Below, in pieces: positions 1-15,664 of a stretch of 64,000 nt of DNA. Position 1 is the first letter of the stretch. The number at the start of each line of letters is the position of its first letter. Origin of the DNA: Chrysomallon squamiferum (taxonomy: Eukaryota > Mollusca > Gastropoda > Neomphalida > Peltospiridae); assembly GCA_012295275.1 (NCBI GenBank), contig CM022670.1, positions 16,116,698 through 16,180,697 of the forward strand, in the 5' to 3' direction. Below the pieces are notes generated by a model, which worked only from the letters and a program-made list of their open reading frames with translations, had not been told where the DNA came from and did not search any database. Made by a program: the position numbers and the translations under genes.

Positions 1-603
1 AAATATGACAGATTTAACACATCCCTCCATCGTCTTCTTCATCGAGATCAGCGATCGGTGAAAGTTTTACACCATCGAACTCTTTAAGAAATCATTGATC
101 TCGCATCGACCCCCAAGAATAGTAAAATAAATAAATATCGTCAAGAATAAATTTCTACGTAAACGTAAAATGTCTTCACCCTTTTCCTTCATTGCTGATT
201 TCTTGATAAGATTCATTTCCCCTTTTATTCCTTATCACTTCCAATATCTATTCATATATTAACTCCTAGTCATTTATCGATCCTTAGACCTCTTAGACAG
301 TCCCATCGAAGACTTTGTCGACCCCTGCTCTAAAGCCTTGACATGGCTTATCCTTTGGTTAACTCGCATTCTACTGATGTGCCCTGCCAAGGTCCGCACT
401 TTTCGTTTGCCTTACAGATAGTTATAGTTCGTCAGGTACTAAATAATAGCACTAAAATAAAGAGACTCTTTTATATGTGTATGAGTGTGTATTATAATAA
501 TTTCAGTTTTTATAATTGCCAGCAACGGTCACTGTTACATTTTCATGAAATACATTAAGTAATAATTGTGTTGAGTAAATGATGTTTTGTAATTTTTGTT
601 TAG
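1..603 (+). other. intron (or upstream flank) of the AADAT-like gene
   Basis: No coding similarity is seen here. The next exon opens at 604 after a TTTAG acceptor and starts in mid-protein, so an upstream exon must exist. Nothing in 1-603 reads as the preceding part of the fold (the PLP-phosphate loop and substrate-binding Tyr region), so the earlier exons are probably off the left edge. A 71-residue ORF from 343 has no recognisable similarity and looks fortuitous. Confidence 0.6.
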
Positions 604-3485
<2,882 letters not shown>

Positions 3486-3522
3486 ACTACTCAAGTTTTA
3501 CGTCCAAGGATTCACAGATATT

Positions 3523-3541
3523 AATAAATGAATAAATAAAA
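3523..3541 (+). terminator. candidate poly(A) signals of the AADAT-like gene
   Basis: Several overlapping AATAAA hexamers lie 38-56 bases after the TAA stop, giving a very short 3' UTR. The hexamer is common in such AT-rich DNA, so which one is used is not known. Confidence 0.4.
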
Positions 3542-4203
3542 TAGAAGTAATAATTAAAAAACACAAGACCCCCCCAACAAAAAAAAATCAACCCCGCAAA
3601 TCTAAATATTAAAATATCTTTCTGAGCCTGTTTTATTTATTCTTTCTTCATTTTATGTTTAAGTGAAAAAAGAATTGCACACACGCGTGCGTATTCTTTG
3701 TTATACGTGGCATCCTCAAAAAAACAACCCCAAAACACAAAAAAAAAAAAAAAAAAACGCACAAACAAACAATAACAACAGCTAAAAGAACGAAGTAAGT
3801 AAGTAAATAAATAAATGATAATAAAATAGAGTAAAATAAAAAATTAAAACAAGCAAACAAAACAAAAACAAGCACAAAAAACTATAAAAACTAAATAAAT
3901 TAAAAAAAAAAAAAAAAAAAAAAAACCATTAAATAAAATAAAACTAAATAAAATAAAATAAAATAAAATAAAATAAAATAAAATAAATAATTAGATTAAA
4001 GTAAAACAAAACAATAAAATGAAATATAAATTATTATTATATATGTATGTCGCAATATTTAATTAAAGTTTGAATGTTAATTTACTTCTAACAACATTTT
4101 GAAAGAAAAAACATCGATTTAGAAGGGATAAAAAATAATAATGAAACTATTTTTTTTTTTTAAATTAACATAATTTTTTTTTTTTTTTTAAATTACATAA
4201 TAA

Positions 4204-4234
<31 letters not shown>

Positions 4235-4370
4235 ATATTTTATAACCGCTCAAACATTTATATAAAATAAATAGGCCAGAAAATGTTCATTAATTTAGTC
4301 AAATTATTTTCATTTTGGTACTGAATAAACGGACACATCTGTCAAAATGCGACAACGTTAAAAATTATAC

Positions 4371-4382
4371 AGTCACGTGACT
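4371..4382. promoter_or_regulatory. palindromic E-box AGTCACGTGACT
   Basis: A perfect 12-bp palindrome with a CACGTG core extended by GT/AC on each side, the preferred site of USF/MITF-type bHLH-zip factors. It lies in a locally CpG-containing patch (about 4330-4570), unlike the AT-rich surroundings, which suits a promoter. Assignment to the GT31 gene 2.6 kb downstream is an inference. Confidence 0.35.
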
Positions 4383-4942
4383 CGAGTAAAACGCGAAACT
4401 TTCGACCTAACCCAAGCTTGGATTGACATATTATTGTTGTATATAGGGGCATTTGCCAGATTTAAACGTCATTGTTAGAGTATTGTTATGAGATTATCAA
4501 CAATTCATGTCGACGCGAGTTAAAAACAACAGCGATTTGCAAACTGGCGTAATGGTCTGTAAGGGAAAAAATACAGAATATTAAAGTGTTATTTTTTCCA
4601 AGTTCGTCAGGAATGGGTAAGAATATTCTGAATTAAACTTATTATTTTAAAAGAAAAAGAAAGGTAAATAATATATTTTGGGGATATTAATTAATTAATT
4701 AATTAATTTTTTTATTATTTTTTTTTTTTTTGGACTAATCATTCGGAATAATGGGTATACTATTTCGACCGCAAGGTTAGGATGTATTATATTCATTGAC
4801 TTCTTTTATTATATTTCATGTGAAATGAAAAAGATAACAAAATTTCTTGCAACGATTTCCATGTCTTTAAGCCTACACAACTTAAATATTGCATTGCAAA
4901 AAAAAAAAAAAAAAAAAAAATCTAAAAAAATTATTGGTCAGC

Positions 4943-5153
4943 TTAATATTTTCTTGAAGATTTAAAATTTCTGTCTACTTATATTCTTTTATTTATTTAT
5001 TTATTTATTTATCTTCAAAAAATTGATAAAACGATTTATGACTGTCTCCATTCTATATAAATGGTTAGTTACAAAGAAAAGACTATGATTGTTTTCTATT
5101 CTTTGGATGTGTTATATTGTAATAAATGTGCTGATTCCATTTCCGCTGTATCT
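4943..5153. repeat. dispersed repeat, copy 2 (see 1764-1966)
   Basis: Direct-orientation copy of the intronic repeat at 1764-1966, ending at the shared block TGCTGATTCCATTTCC and followed by a (TAG)n array. The TTTA run is longer in this copy. No terminal inverted repeats are evident. Confidence 0.75.
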
Positions 5154-5437
5154 ATAGTAGTAGTAGTAGTAGTAAGTAAGTAAGTAAGTAAATAAAGTAA
5201 TTAAATAAAGAAAATTCATAAAGAAAATTAAAACAAAATAGTAACTAAAATTAATAAAAATAATAATAAAATGAATTCATTTAACAAACAGGATAAGTAT
5301 TAGACTGTATAATAAAACTCTGCAGTAGAGTTTATTTCTTTAAAGATATTTCTTCCACAGTGAATTTTATTTTATTATTATGTTTTATGATCATGCATTA
5401 TTATTTTTATTTTATTTTTTTTGTTGTTGTTTTGTCA

Positions 5438-5493
<56 letters not shown>

Positions 5494-6088
5494 GACAGTA
5501 CTTTTTGATTCATAAAAACAACAGGAAAACTAAAACAAATCATCTTGAATTTGTTTAATTTAAAAGGAAACATCTGCACTTATGCAGATCTAATTAGGTC
5601 AAGTTCATTTGTATATGGCATAACGCCAGTGTTGTTTGGGATCCTTTGAAAGCGAATAACAAAACTACGGAGCTCGTCTAGTGCTGTATCTACCGGAAAC
5701 ATTACTTATGTTAATTACCATAAAGATATCACTTATAACTAATAATAGTAACGTACTAGTTGTTAATTCTTAACACCGAGTATACTGTCATTTTTTTCTA
5801 ATTAAAACAGCGTTCTGACGAGATCGAAAAATCATTCAGAGGTCCTATAAATTATAATCGATATTGTTTACTTCATCATAATCTACAACCATTTTTTTAA
5901 AGGGTAAAAAATGAACAAGAAAAAAAAAAAAAAACAGTTAAAGATATTTATTTATTTATTTCACTTGGCCATTTTCATAATTGATTATTGTTATTGATCG
6001 CACGAAATTATAGAAAATATTTTATTTATGTTCCAAGCAGTCCTCCCGCATTGTTCGTTTGCTGACTATTTCCGAGAACAGTACAAAT

Positions 6089-6101
6089 GCATGCTGGGAA
6101 T
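6089..6101. promoter_or_regulatory. GCATGCTGGGAAT element (ZNF143/Staf-like)
   Basis: The reverse complement ATTCCCAGCATGC matches the core of the ZNF143/Staf promoter element known from vertebrate promoters. It lies about 860 bp upstream of the GT31 start codon in a patch less AT-rich than its surroundings. The motif match is seen directly; promoter function is inferred. Confidence 0.35.
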
Positions 6102-6915
6102 GTTAATGGCTGAATTTGTACAGCGACCAGTGACCTAACGTTAGATTTTTAATTTGTGATTAAATTGTGCAGTTTGGAAATCATTTCTACAGGACATCAT
6201 GGTGGTATATGGATGACTGTGTAATTTCTGTTATGTTGTTTAGTTGTTGTGGTTGCATGACATTGATTTGTTTGCCGGAAGGTTACCATGTTTTATAGGT
6301 CAATACGTTTTTCATTCATTTAATATTACATATGTTCGAGTAATTAGGACACTTGGCAGATTAAAGTTCAATTTTGTTGTATAATAATATTATTTTATGT
6401 TTGAGAAAAGAAGGATCATTATGACAGTTGAACGTCACTAAAACAATTTATCTAATAATTATAAAATATTACATGCCATGCAATACCTGATATATTACAT
6501 ATTTATATTAATAAAAGGTAAGAGTTACGCTCATTCGCCCTCCACGCTAGTTATCGCCCTGAAGAGGGACTTGTTTGATGGGAAATATGGGGCTTGGATT
6601 TTGTAAGGGTAATTTACTAAGTAATGTATATTAATATTTATAATAATTCATTTCCTGAGTTATTTAGAGAAAGAAACCGCAAATTCTGCAGAGTTGTCTC
6701 CCTTTATTTTCTGTGGTCAGTCAGTCTGTCTGTTTTTCTCACGTTCATTCATTACTGATCTCTTACAAAATTTCATAAACAAATTTGGTGCAGAAAGATG
6801 AATTGCTTCTTGTGACCTGTTATGTAAGCTCAATGAATAGGTTTCAAAGTTAATCTCATCATGCGTATATAATTTAGTTGACAAGTAAAATACTTATTTA
6901 ATATATATATATTTC

Positions 6916-6959
6916 TTTTTCAGATAAAAATCATGTGATGTGTTTGTGGTGCAGTAACC
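6916..6959 (+). promoter_or_regulatory. 3' splice site and 5' UTR before the GT31 start codon
   Basis: A pyrimidine tract ending in CAG at 6923 precedes 36 bases of leader and the ATG at 6960, suggesting a spliced 5' UTR, as in many otherwise intronless GT31 genes. A second CAG at 6955 lies too close to a weak tract to be preferred. Confidence 0.45.
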
Positions 6960-8168
6960 ATGACACAGAGACTGAGGGATGCTGTCCGACGGTGGTTCGG
7001 TGCTGATGGTCATTATGTAACAAGTTCAGTGACTGTTACTGTTGAGTTGCTGAGTGTGATGCGGCCACGGCGACTGTCCAAGCGAGTTATATTGAAAGCC
7101 AGTCTGTGGACTGTTCTACTCATTGTTTTCTCATTTATTATCTGTTACACGTTTCTGCTTGCTTATGTCGACAGGCGAGTTCTGTTGGCCAACAAATCAT
7201 CACACAGATCAGTCCATTTTGGAGGTCGAGGCGTACAAACCAATGCTTCAGGAAGGAATAAAATCAATCCTGATGGTGGAGCGAGAGTATCTCTAAACAG
7301 ACACAGATTAAACAGAAAAGTTGTCTGGGACCCTAGAGGATATTATAGCATATTCGCTCCAAAGGTTAGCTGTAATAACAACTCTTTGTTCACTATAATC
7401 ATCACTTCATCACCTGATCATTTCGATCAGCGATTTCACATTCGTAAGACTTGGTGTAATCCTCTAGCTTCAGGCAATCGCCAGTCTGATTGGCAGTGTG
7501 TGTTTCTTATAGGCGAGACTTTAAACAAAGACACTGATGAAGCATTGGACAGAGAAAGTGATGAACACAGTGATGTACTTCGTGGAGATTACATAGATTC
7601 GTACAGAAACTTAACTCTTAAAGTGATGCACGGAATGAACTGGAGTGCAGAGAAATGTCCTACTCGGTACACAGTGAAAACTGATGACGACTGTTTTGTG
7701 AATACCAGACTGCTGTATAATTTCCTCTTCAAATACAACCCCAAAACATCAGATCTTTATGTTGGCAAAATAAATCATCTGATGAATAAACGAAAAGTCA
7801 TTAGAAATGAAGGCAGTAGGTGGGCTGTTTCAGAAGCAGATTATTCTGAAAAATACTACCCTCCGTATGCTAGCGGAACAGGTTATGTAATGTCACGAGA
7901 TGTAGTTAGGAAGATTGTAGATGAAAGTAGCTTTATTCAGCCAATTCCAAATGAAGATGCATACATAGGTATTGTGATAGACTCTCTGGCAATAAAGCCA
8001 ACCATGAGTCAAAGGTTTACGGTGTTCAGTGATGGACTTAGGGTGTGCAATTTTCTCTATGTTTTTATAGTGCACAGTGTAGAGCCAATGAGTCATTCAG
8101 TGCTACATAAAAACATGATGGTTGCTCCGAGTCAGTGCAATGATAAAGATGTCACTACGTGGGCATGA
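6960..8168 (+). CDS. beta-1,3-galactosyltransferase-type glycosyltransferase (family GT31)
   Basis: Complete 402-residue protein in one coding exon, probably a Golgi type II membrane enzyme that adds Gal, GlcNAc or GalNAc in beta-1,3 linkage from a UDP-sugar. A basic N-terminus is followed by a membrane segment at about 43-70, then a lumenal domain. GT31 landmarks: FTIIITSS (144-151), IRKTW (161-165), YRNLTLK (215-221), the metal/UDP-binding TDDD (241-244, family DxD), YPPYASGTGYVMS (300-312) and NEDAYIG (331-337; family usually EDVYVG). Sequons N95, N140, N217 and N227 suit a lumenal protein. Start 6960 is the first ATG after a TTTTTCAG acceptor ending at 6923; Met34 (7059), directly before the basic RPRR stretch, would give a more typical N-terminus. 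A single coding exon is common for B3GALT genes. The exact acceptor sugar cannot be told. Confidence 0.93.
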   Translation: MTQRLRDAVRRWFGADGHYVTSSVTVTVELLSVMRPRRLSKRVILKASLWTVLLIVFSFIICYTFLLAYVDRRVLLANKSSHRSVHFGGRGVQTNASGRNKINPDGGARVSLNRHRLNRKVVWDPRGYYSIFAPKVSCNNNSLFTIIITSSPDHFDQRFHIRKTWCNPLASGNRQSDWQCVFLIGETLNKDTDEALDRESDEHSDVLRGDYIDSYRNLTLKVMHGMNWSAEKCPTRYTVKTDDDCFVNTRLLYNFLFKYNPKTSDLYVGKINHLMNKRKVIRNEGSRWAVSEADYSEKYYPPYASGTGYVMSRDVVRKIVDESSFIQPIPNEDAYIGIVIDSLAIKPTMSQRFTVFSDGLRVCNFLYVFIVHSVEPMSHSVLHKNMMVAPSQCNDKDVTTWA

Positions 8169-8766
8169 TGCTGATTATTTGGTATGTTTTAATCGATCTC
8201 AGAAATGTACGGTTCTAGTACAGATAAAATTTATATTGATTATGCAAATCTGCTTTTAAATTGTGATTTCCATTTGAACTTGATGTGAATCATTAAAAAC
8301 TGCATACAGTAACCTGACTAATTTTAATTTTGCACCTGAAATGCAAATGAAATAATTTATTTTCAGTAAACATTTCTTACCTGTAACAGCTTTTTGCATG
8401 TATCCTGTCAAAATTTTATGTTGATATTTAATATTTTTCTTTATTCAACATATGTAGAATATGAATTTTTAATTTGTTTTAACCCAGATTCATTAAACAT
8501 TCCTACAACAAGAATCCTGCTTTACTACTGGTTTTATTGCAGTTTACTGTCTTGTTTTTAATTTCAGTGATTTCTTCCTTGATGCCTGAATATTATAAGG
8601 AGACTCTGTTGGACTGTTCAGTGGCTGTTTGGTCTTCCATTAACCAACTGATGTGAATAATTATCATAGTGCAGCTATTGCCATCAAGTTTTTACCTTTT
8701 TTTGCTTGTCAATTGTCTTTCTAGGAATGTTAAACAGAATTGGTTGAATTTAAAACAAAAATATTT

Positions 8767-8953
8767 CAGTGTATGAATCGCTGGGTGTAACTTTGCATGA
8801 GCTTTTCATATGACAGTGTATGAATCGCTGGGTGTAAATTTGCATGAGCTTTTCATATGACAGTGTATGAATCGCTGGGTGTAAATTTGCATGAGCTTTT
8901 CATATGTCTGTGTGTGAATCGTTGGGTGTAAATTTCATGAGCTTTTCACATGA
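8767..8953. repeat. 47-bp minisatellite, four units
   Basis: Units begin at 8767, 8814, 8861 and 8908, exactly 47 bp apart. Each contains TGAATCGCTGGGTGTAA and ATGAGCTTTTCATATGA. The first three are nearly identical; the fourth has several substitutions and a one-base deletion. Located about 600 bp after the GT31 stop codon, likely within its 3' UTR. Confidence 0.95.
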
Positions 8954-11900
8954 CTGTTCATTTCATTCCCACAGCTAAGTCTGTTATATCCAGTGATTTG
9001 GGGATTTTTTTATATCCATAATAATACACAAAGCTAATAACACTTGTAAATCAATAACTAACACTGCAATAATTAAATTTCCACTGTAGATATATATGTA
9101 TTTTTTTTTTTTTTGTCATTACAGGTAGTTCTTTTCATAAAAATCTGATACAGTTAAAAAAAAATAACACTTTCATCAGTTCTTAATAATGTATATTAGG
9201 AATATAATTTCAGCCAGCTCAGCATAACAGATACCTCAGAAAAGCCAAATGTACCATTTAACACTGGTTCACACATAAGCATGAGAATCATGATAACATT
9301 TTTATTTCATCAAAAATTCTTTTCAACATATTTTTTCCCTGTCATAAAAAAAACCCTAGTAAGTTTTTTGTGCCAAGAATCACTGAACTTAAAACTAAAA
9401 TGTTCTTACACATTTAGAAATTCATTTTAAAATACATCAATCAGTTATTTTTGATATCATTAGATTAGAAAAACATTTTTCAATTTGATAGAAACATATT
9501 TTATTTTCATAACTTTACATCTTTCAAACTTGAAACTTTTAATAGTTTATTTATGTAAAAAAAAAAAAAGAGTAAAAATATTTTGATTGATTTCTTATTA
9601 TTATTGTGTAAACGTTGAATTTTGTACACCGCTTCAGGCAGCACATCTTTTATTAAAAATAAAAAAATATATAAATATAATAATACATGAATAAAAATAA
9701 AATAAAATTGCATGAAAAGTATACCTTCAGGGAGACATAAAAAAAAAAAAAAATATTCCTTTAGACAGATATAAAATATTTAAAAAAAAAAGAAGGAAAC
9801 AATAAGCATTCCTTTAGGCACAAATATTAAAGGAAACATATCACCAATGTGTTTAGGCAAGATACTTGTATTGCACAAATATAATTTTCATTTGATTTCA
9901 TTCAGTCAAAATAAAAAAAAAAAAATAAAAAATGTAATAAATAAGTAATAAAATTTAGTAAAAATTTTTATAAATATATTGCAAATTTAAGAAATATTTA
10001 ATAAAAATAAAATTGATACTGTGCCTAAGTGGAACTAAAACAAAATATTTTATAATATTTTCTGTGTTATTTATGTTCATGCTGCTCTAGTGATTTCCTT
10101 AGGTTATTAAGTACTTAATTATCAGTCTAAATGCCAATCAGTCATAAACATTTATTACTCTATCATAATATGTTAAAGTAATGTGGAATTTTTTTTATTA
10201 TTATTAAACAGCAGCTTAATTAACTATTGGCATACCTAGTTGGTTATTAAATAAAATTAACTGTTTATAGAGATTTATTAATTAAACAGGTTCTGTTTAT
10301 ATTTTCAGTATGTTATAAACTTGACTCTGTATGTATATATCATATGTATTTAAATGTGTTAATTATATCTAAACACATTATAAAAAAAACATCATTGATC
10401 TCATTGCTCCCATAATAAGAGAAAGACAACATTTATTTCCTTCTGAATACCAAAATACATTTCATAGAAAAACATTCATTAGCAGTGGAATTAAGTGAAA
10501 AATTAATAATTTATTTGGAGTCGAGCCTCTTAATTTTAGCCATGTTCTAATTTGCCATTGTGCTAATCTTATTATAGCTGAACTTTGCTACAGTTGTTTA
10601 ATATCCATGATAGTGGAGTAAATTTAATTTTATTTTCAACTGTTAGGTAAAAAAATCTGTTGACTTCTCTTAGCTTTGGGAACAATAATTAACGAAACAA
10701 CCAAAATCCGGTGAAAAACAAACAAATATACACTCCAGAGAAATACAGTCATAATTGTTTTATATTTATGACTGTGTTTATTTTAAGACATACATTATAA
10801 CATAAAAAGCCTTGTACTGATGAATGTAAATGTCTCCTCTTTTAACTGGTGCCTTGTTAATTCAGTTTGTGTTCCTGAAGAATCTCTGATTACTGTTTTT
10901 CAGATAAATATTGTACAGTTTGGAAGAACACAGTTCTTATGATACTGTGATATTTTAGAATTCACTGATAAGTGAAGTCTTTCATTCTGAAGTTTTTATT
11001 TAAGTATGAATTGAAAATAATTTGAAAATTATTTTAATGTCTGTTAATAATTCCTTTTTCTCCTTTAAAATACTTTTAGCACATGTTTGGTCAATAAGTT
11101 GCAAGTTTGCTTCTATAAGTGTAAGATGTTATAATGTAGAGATCATAAGCAAAAAAGGCATTTCCACATCTTGCCTTTTCAGTGCTTTTGGTGAATTGTT
11201 TTTCCATCAAGCAAATTATTTTTTAAATGATCTGTGACTAATACTCAAATACGCACACGTTTTTTTTATTTTTGTTAATTTTAAGTTGGTAAATGTAGAT
11301 TTTCACTCATTCATTCCAAGTGTTACATATGTGAGGGCTCTGTCTGCTCACTGACACTGTCATTAACAGACAGTTACTGTAAATCATCAAATTATCATAA
11401 GTCTCTAGCTCGACTACATTCTACTAAGTTACCAAGGATAAACTAAATTAATGGATGGGGCCTCACTTTAAAATGTTACTTTGTATGGTCTACAGTCAAA
11501 CTGTAACATGTCTCTTGTTTATCTGATTGTCTTTTCTATAGATCACCTGACTGATGCCAAATTCAGAGTAAATGTAGTGCTAATCAGTTGTTTGATGGCA
11601 TGGAACAGTCAGATTTGTTCATGATCATCATCAACTGTTAAAATCAAAGTGAAAACTCTATAAGGATGGCATTAGTTGTAGTTTAAAGATTTCGTTAGTG
11701 ATAATCTCTTCTTCCTCTGCATACACAATGTTCTGTAACAATAAATGTTGTTGATAAATAACAAGTCTGTTCATCTCAGCTCAGCACCTATCAGTTTGAT
11801 CATTAACAGTGCAATGAAATTATGACTACATCATGTCACGAATCTCTGCTGAAACTTGTTCACAGCAAATCTTCCCTTTCTGCTTTACAACGAATGTGTA

Positions 11901-13011
11901 ATATGGTTTGGTTTTATTTTAAAAGATTTTCTCAGATTCTGTAAAATTGTTTCTTTGTACTTTGCTGTATTTTATATTATTTTATTTTTATTTTTATTTT
12001 TTTTTCTGAGCAACACTGAGATTCTAATGTCAAGAATATTTTTTAGTATTTACTTACATTTGTATTCTTTCTGAGTTTTTCGTTTCGATTGTGTTTTCAT
12101 TATTAATCCTTACAGTATTTTTGAAATAACCAGTGAATACTAGGTATTTGTACAGTCTATACTAAAGGTGGAAAAATAAATTTAAGAATACTCATATTAT
12201 TAATAATCTTTTAATACTATATTTTTTATAATCGAATTCACATATTAATTATTATTTGTAAAAGAAGATTGTTTGATAAATGTTTTTAATTCATAGAATC
12301 AAATTGAAAGTAATATGATTTTATTCATTATTAATCAGAAATAATTAGCTTTATATTAATAACTTTATTAACTGTTGAATATATGATAAAGGCAGTTGAC
12401 TTTAGTTTATATTGATGCAATTTTTTTGCTTTAAATTTTATCTGGATTTTAAAAAACTCAGTTTCTTGTGTTTAACTCAGCATTATATTTATAGAGATTT
12501 TAAATTTTTTGTTTTTTTATTTGAAGGTCATAAACAGTTATCTCTGATGAAATTATTTGAAACTTTTTAATTTAGTTGTTAGATTCAAAATACCTGGATA
12601 TTCTCTTTTTTCTTGGTTATGTTAAAAAATAATAATAATAATGTGATGATGATGATGATGATGATGATAAATTGAGCATTTATCTAAATGATACAGGGGA
12701 CAAAAAGTTGAATTCAGTGTACAACTTAATTGTGTATTAATACCAGAAATTTTAATAGTTAAAAACAATAACTCCTGTTTGATGCATTTTTTTAATTTAA
12801 AAAAAAAAATTTGTTGTGTTTTGTTTGTTTTTCTTTATTGTCCTGTTATATGGCATTTTAGTTACTTATTACTGTTTTTATTGTTTTAATTATTATTTAT
12901 GTTATTTATTTTTTTTTTTTTTTTTTTATATATAAACAGGTTTGTGCTTTATTGTGTAATATGAAATTATATTATGGCAGCTATTCCAAACATTAATGAA
13001 TGCACATCTTG

Positions 13012-13045
<34 letters not shown>

Positions 13046-14171
13046 GTGTGTGTGTATATTTTGTATATAATATATTCAAGTAGTTTGTAAATGTAGCTCA
13101 TTTTGAAATGGAAGTATGTGACACACAAAATGGGAGTTGGTTAGTGTTATCAGTTGCTGGCAGTTGATTTGAATGGAGTAATAAACAGGATAAAACACAC
13201 AGGTAACCCTGTACAGATAAATTACTGTAAATTATTACGTGACAGAGAAGTGATATGTGGACATGGAAGTAGGAAATGAAGGAATTTTAACTTGTAAAAT
13301 GTGTCATGATTAGCCCAGTGAATGTAATGCTCAACTTAAAAAAAAAAAAAAAAAACCCAAAAGTAAAATATCAAAATGTGATTCTATTTATAGAAAACTA
13401 AATTATGCACACAGTATTTCACATACTTATATTATGAATGAAATTGATTATTAAGCTTAAATTTATCCTTGCTATTTGTTATTTGCTTTACTGTCTTAAT
13501 TTGGAAATAACATAAAGGAAATAACAATGTGTAGCTATAGTTAACTTTCTTATTTATACAGATTATTATTACCATTTACTATTACCCCCCCCAAAAAAAA
13601 ATATATATCAAAGAAAATATTATAATTGAGTTTTTTTACTTTTTTATGATTTTTATTTTTAATTTTTGTAAATTTAAAATTACTGATAAATTGTTTGTTC
13701 TTTTTTTTAGATCATTTAAAAAAAAAAAAAAATTATAAATATATATATATATAAAGGAAATCTTGGGCTGGAATTTAATAATAATTATAATTACTGTGAG
13801 ATGTGTTTTTTTTTTCATCATGACTCATCTGTCATATCACTATTTTTGTCATGTTAATACAGAGAAGCTTGTCGAGCATTTTGAATATTAAATGATAAAA
13901 GTGACTTGCTGCATGCTGAGAATGCTGCTGGGAATATCTGCCTTGAAGTTGTTATGTTTTTGTTGTAAATAAGTAATGTGAGGCGTTTATTGTTTCCTGA
14001 TTCCTGCATAAAATATCCAAGGTTGTGATTAGTTTCCCTTTGCTTTATGATGCATTTTTATAGTATAGTCCTATATTTTTACATCTGTAAACAAAACTTT
14101 GCAGGGATTCTACATAAGTGAAGACAAATTATGACTAACTTGTACAGGAATGTTTGTTTGTTTGTTTATTT

Positions 14172-14172
14172 G

Positions 14173-14217
<45 letters not shown>

Positions 14218-14255
14218 TCATTTTATTTTATTTTATTTTATTTTATTTTATTTTA
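14172..14255. repeat. (ATT)n followed by (ATTTT)n
   Basis: Adjacent trinucleotide and pentanucleotide arrays in the T-rich non-coding region downstream of the GT31 gene. Confidence 0.93.
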
Positions 14256-15459
14256 TATTTTGTAAAAACTTGGTAATGAATTTAATCCCTGCAATGTTTT
14301 ATGTAATTTGTTTTCCATGTTGAATGAGAAATAAAGGAAGTATGTTCAGCTGTGATCAGACCTGGTAAATCATGGATATCATTATTAAAGTTAAGTAAAA
14401 TAATTACTCTAAATTTTCATACAATTTAAAATTATGTAAATGAAATGTTTCCTTTTTATTAAAGCCATTTTTTTTCTTAATCATAAAATATATCTGGATT
14501 TTTTTAAACAACTTAAAAATATTTTTTTTTAATTTACAGTTTTTTTAAATTAATCTATACCAGGTAAATTAAACATCAGTATAAATGACCTTGTTTATTT
14601 ATTTATTTTACATTTGTTTATATATATATTTGTCAATTTTGTAAGAATGGTTTATTTTTATTTGATTATAACGTAAAAATAACTTTTTATTTTTTAAAAG
14701 TACTAAGTAAAAAAAAGAAGAAGAGTTTTATATGCTTGTGGTGTTTATTTGTGGAATTTGATATTAAAAGGTACAAGTTGATGATATACATGACGTATAT
14801 GTGTGGATGTTTGGTTTTGGTTTGTGTGAAATATGTATATAAATATTGATTAGGTTTGATTGTTACCAGTATGTTTCTCAGAACATTCCTAACCAAGAGG
14901 GTTAGCCGGATTCTAACACAGTGCCAAACAATGCAATTGTATAAACTGGTACAGATATTTAGTTAATAAAATTAAAATGTTTTTTTTTTTTTAGAAACAC
15001 AAAGCTTTCAGAGATTTCTGTACTTGAAATACTTGTCTAGAAGACAAAAACCCAAATTAAATTTCCAAAGTTTACCTGTCCAAATAATTTTTCTTTATAC
15101 TTGTAATTTTATTGTGTTGGGTATTCAGCCTCGTAACAAGATAAAAAATAAAAGTGGTGGAAACCTTTTGAATGCTACAATCAGATTTTCAGAATGTAAA
15201 GCTGGTGTCTTACATCATAATGTGAATATTTTTTTGGCATGTGTTCAGATAGAAATGATCTTCACTGATGAATAAAATTATTACTAATTGTAACTTGTTT
15301 TGTTGTTACTGACATATTTTTCTTTATTATTATTTTTATAATATTCTTACTACTGAATCATTTAAATATTTAATTTTTATATGAGGATGTGTTAAGAACT
15401 GGCTTGTATTTTTCAAAGTTATTTTCATTTACTATGTTGTTCTGTTTTTCATTTTTGTG

Positions 15460-15491
<32 letters not shown>

Positions 15492-15616
15492 TATATGCGT
15501 GTGTGTATAAATATTTTTTTATATTACTTCTTTTTTATTTTTTAAAACAAATTAATCTATAACAGTGTAATAAATTGATCACAGATTCTTTCCAAGTATG
15601 CTGATAACAAAATGTT

Positions 15617-15664
15617 AAATAAAAGCCAACACATTTCAGTGAATAAACAATCACAATTTATTTA
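15617..15664. terminator. candidate convergent poly(A) signals
   Basis: Plus-strand AATAAA at about 15617 and 15643 and a minus-strand signal (TTTATT on plus) at about 15658 fall where the A/T strand bias reverses. They are plausible 3' ends for the converging GT31 and TESK transcripts, but the hexamers are frequent by chance in this composition. Confidence 0.3.

Larger units (their letters stand above)
3486..6923. other. intergenic region between AADAT-like and GT31 genes
   Basis: No coding exon is seen. It contains A-rich and (AAAAT)n tracts (about 3900-3990), (AAAT)n at about 4201-4236, (TAG)n/(TAAG)n near 5157-5190, (ATT)n at about 5440-5493, a second copy of a dispersed repeat (4943-5153), a less AT-rich patch with a palindromic E-box (4371-4382), and a GCATGCTGGGAAT element (6089-6101). 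The upstream non-coding exon(s) and promoter of the GT31 gene are probably here, because an acceptor-like TTTTTCAG ends at 6923. Confidence 0.7.
8169..15640 (+). other. non-coding region, probably the long 3' UTR / downstream flank of the GT31 gene
   Basis: No exon with recognisable similarity. The stretch from about 10 kb onward is T-rich on the plus strand, like the introns of plus-strand genes here, while the stretch after 15.7 kb is A-rich. It carries a 47-bp minisatellite (8767-8953), (GAT)n near 12641-12668, (GT)n near 13015-13041, (ATT)n/(ATTTT)n near 14172-14255 and (AT)n near 15462-15497. AATAAA hexamers occur at about 15617 and 15643. Short ORFs (for example 15024-15275) have no recognisable similarity. 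Confidence 0.45.
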
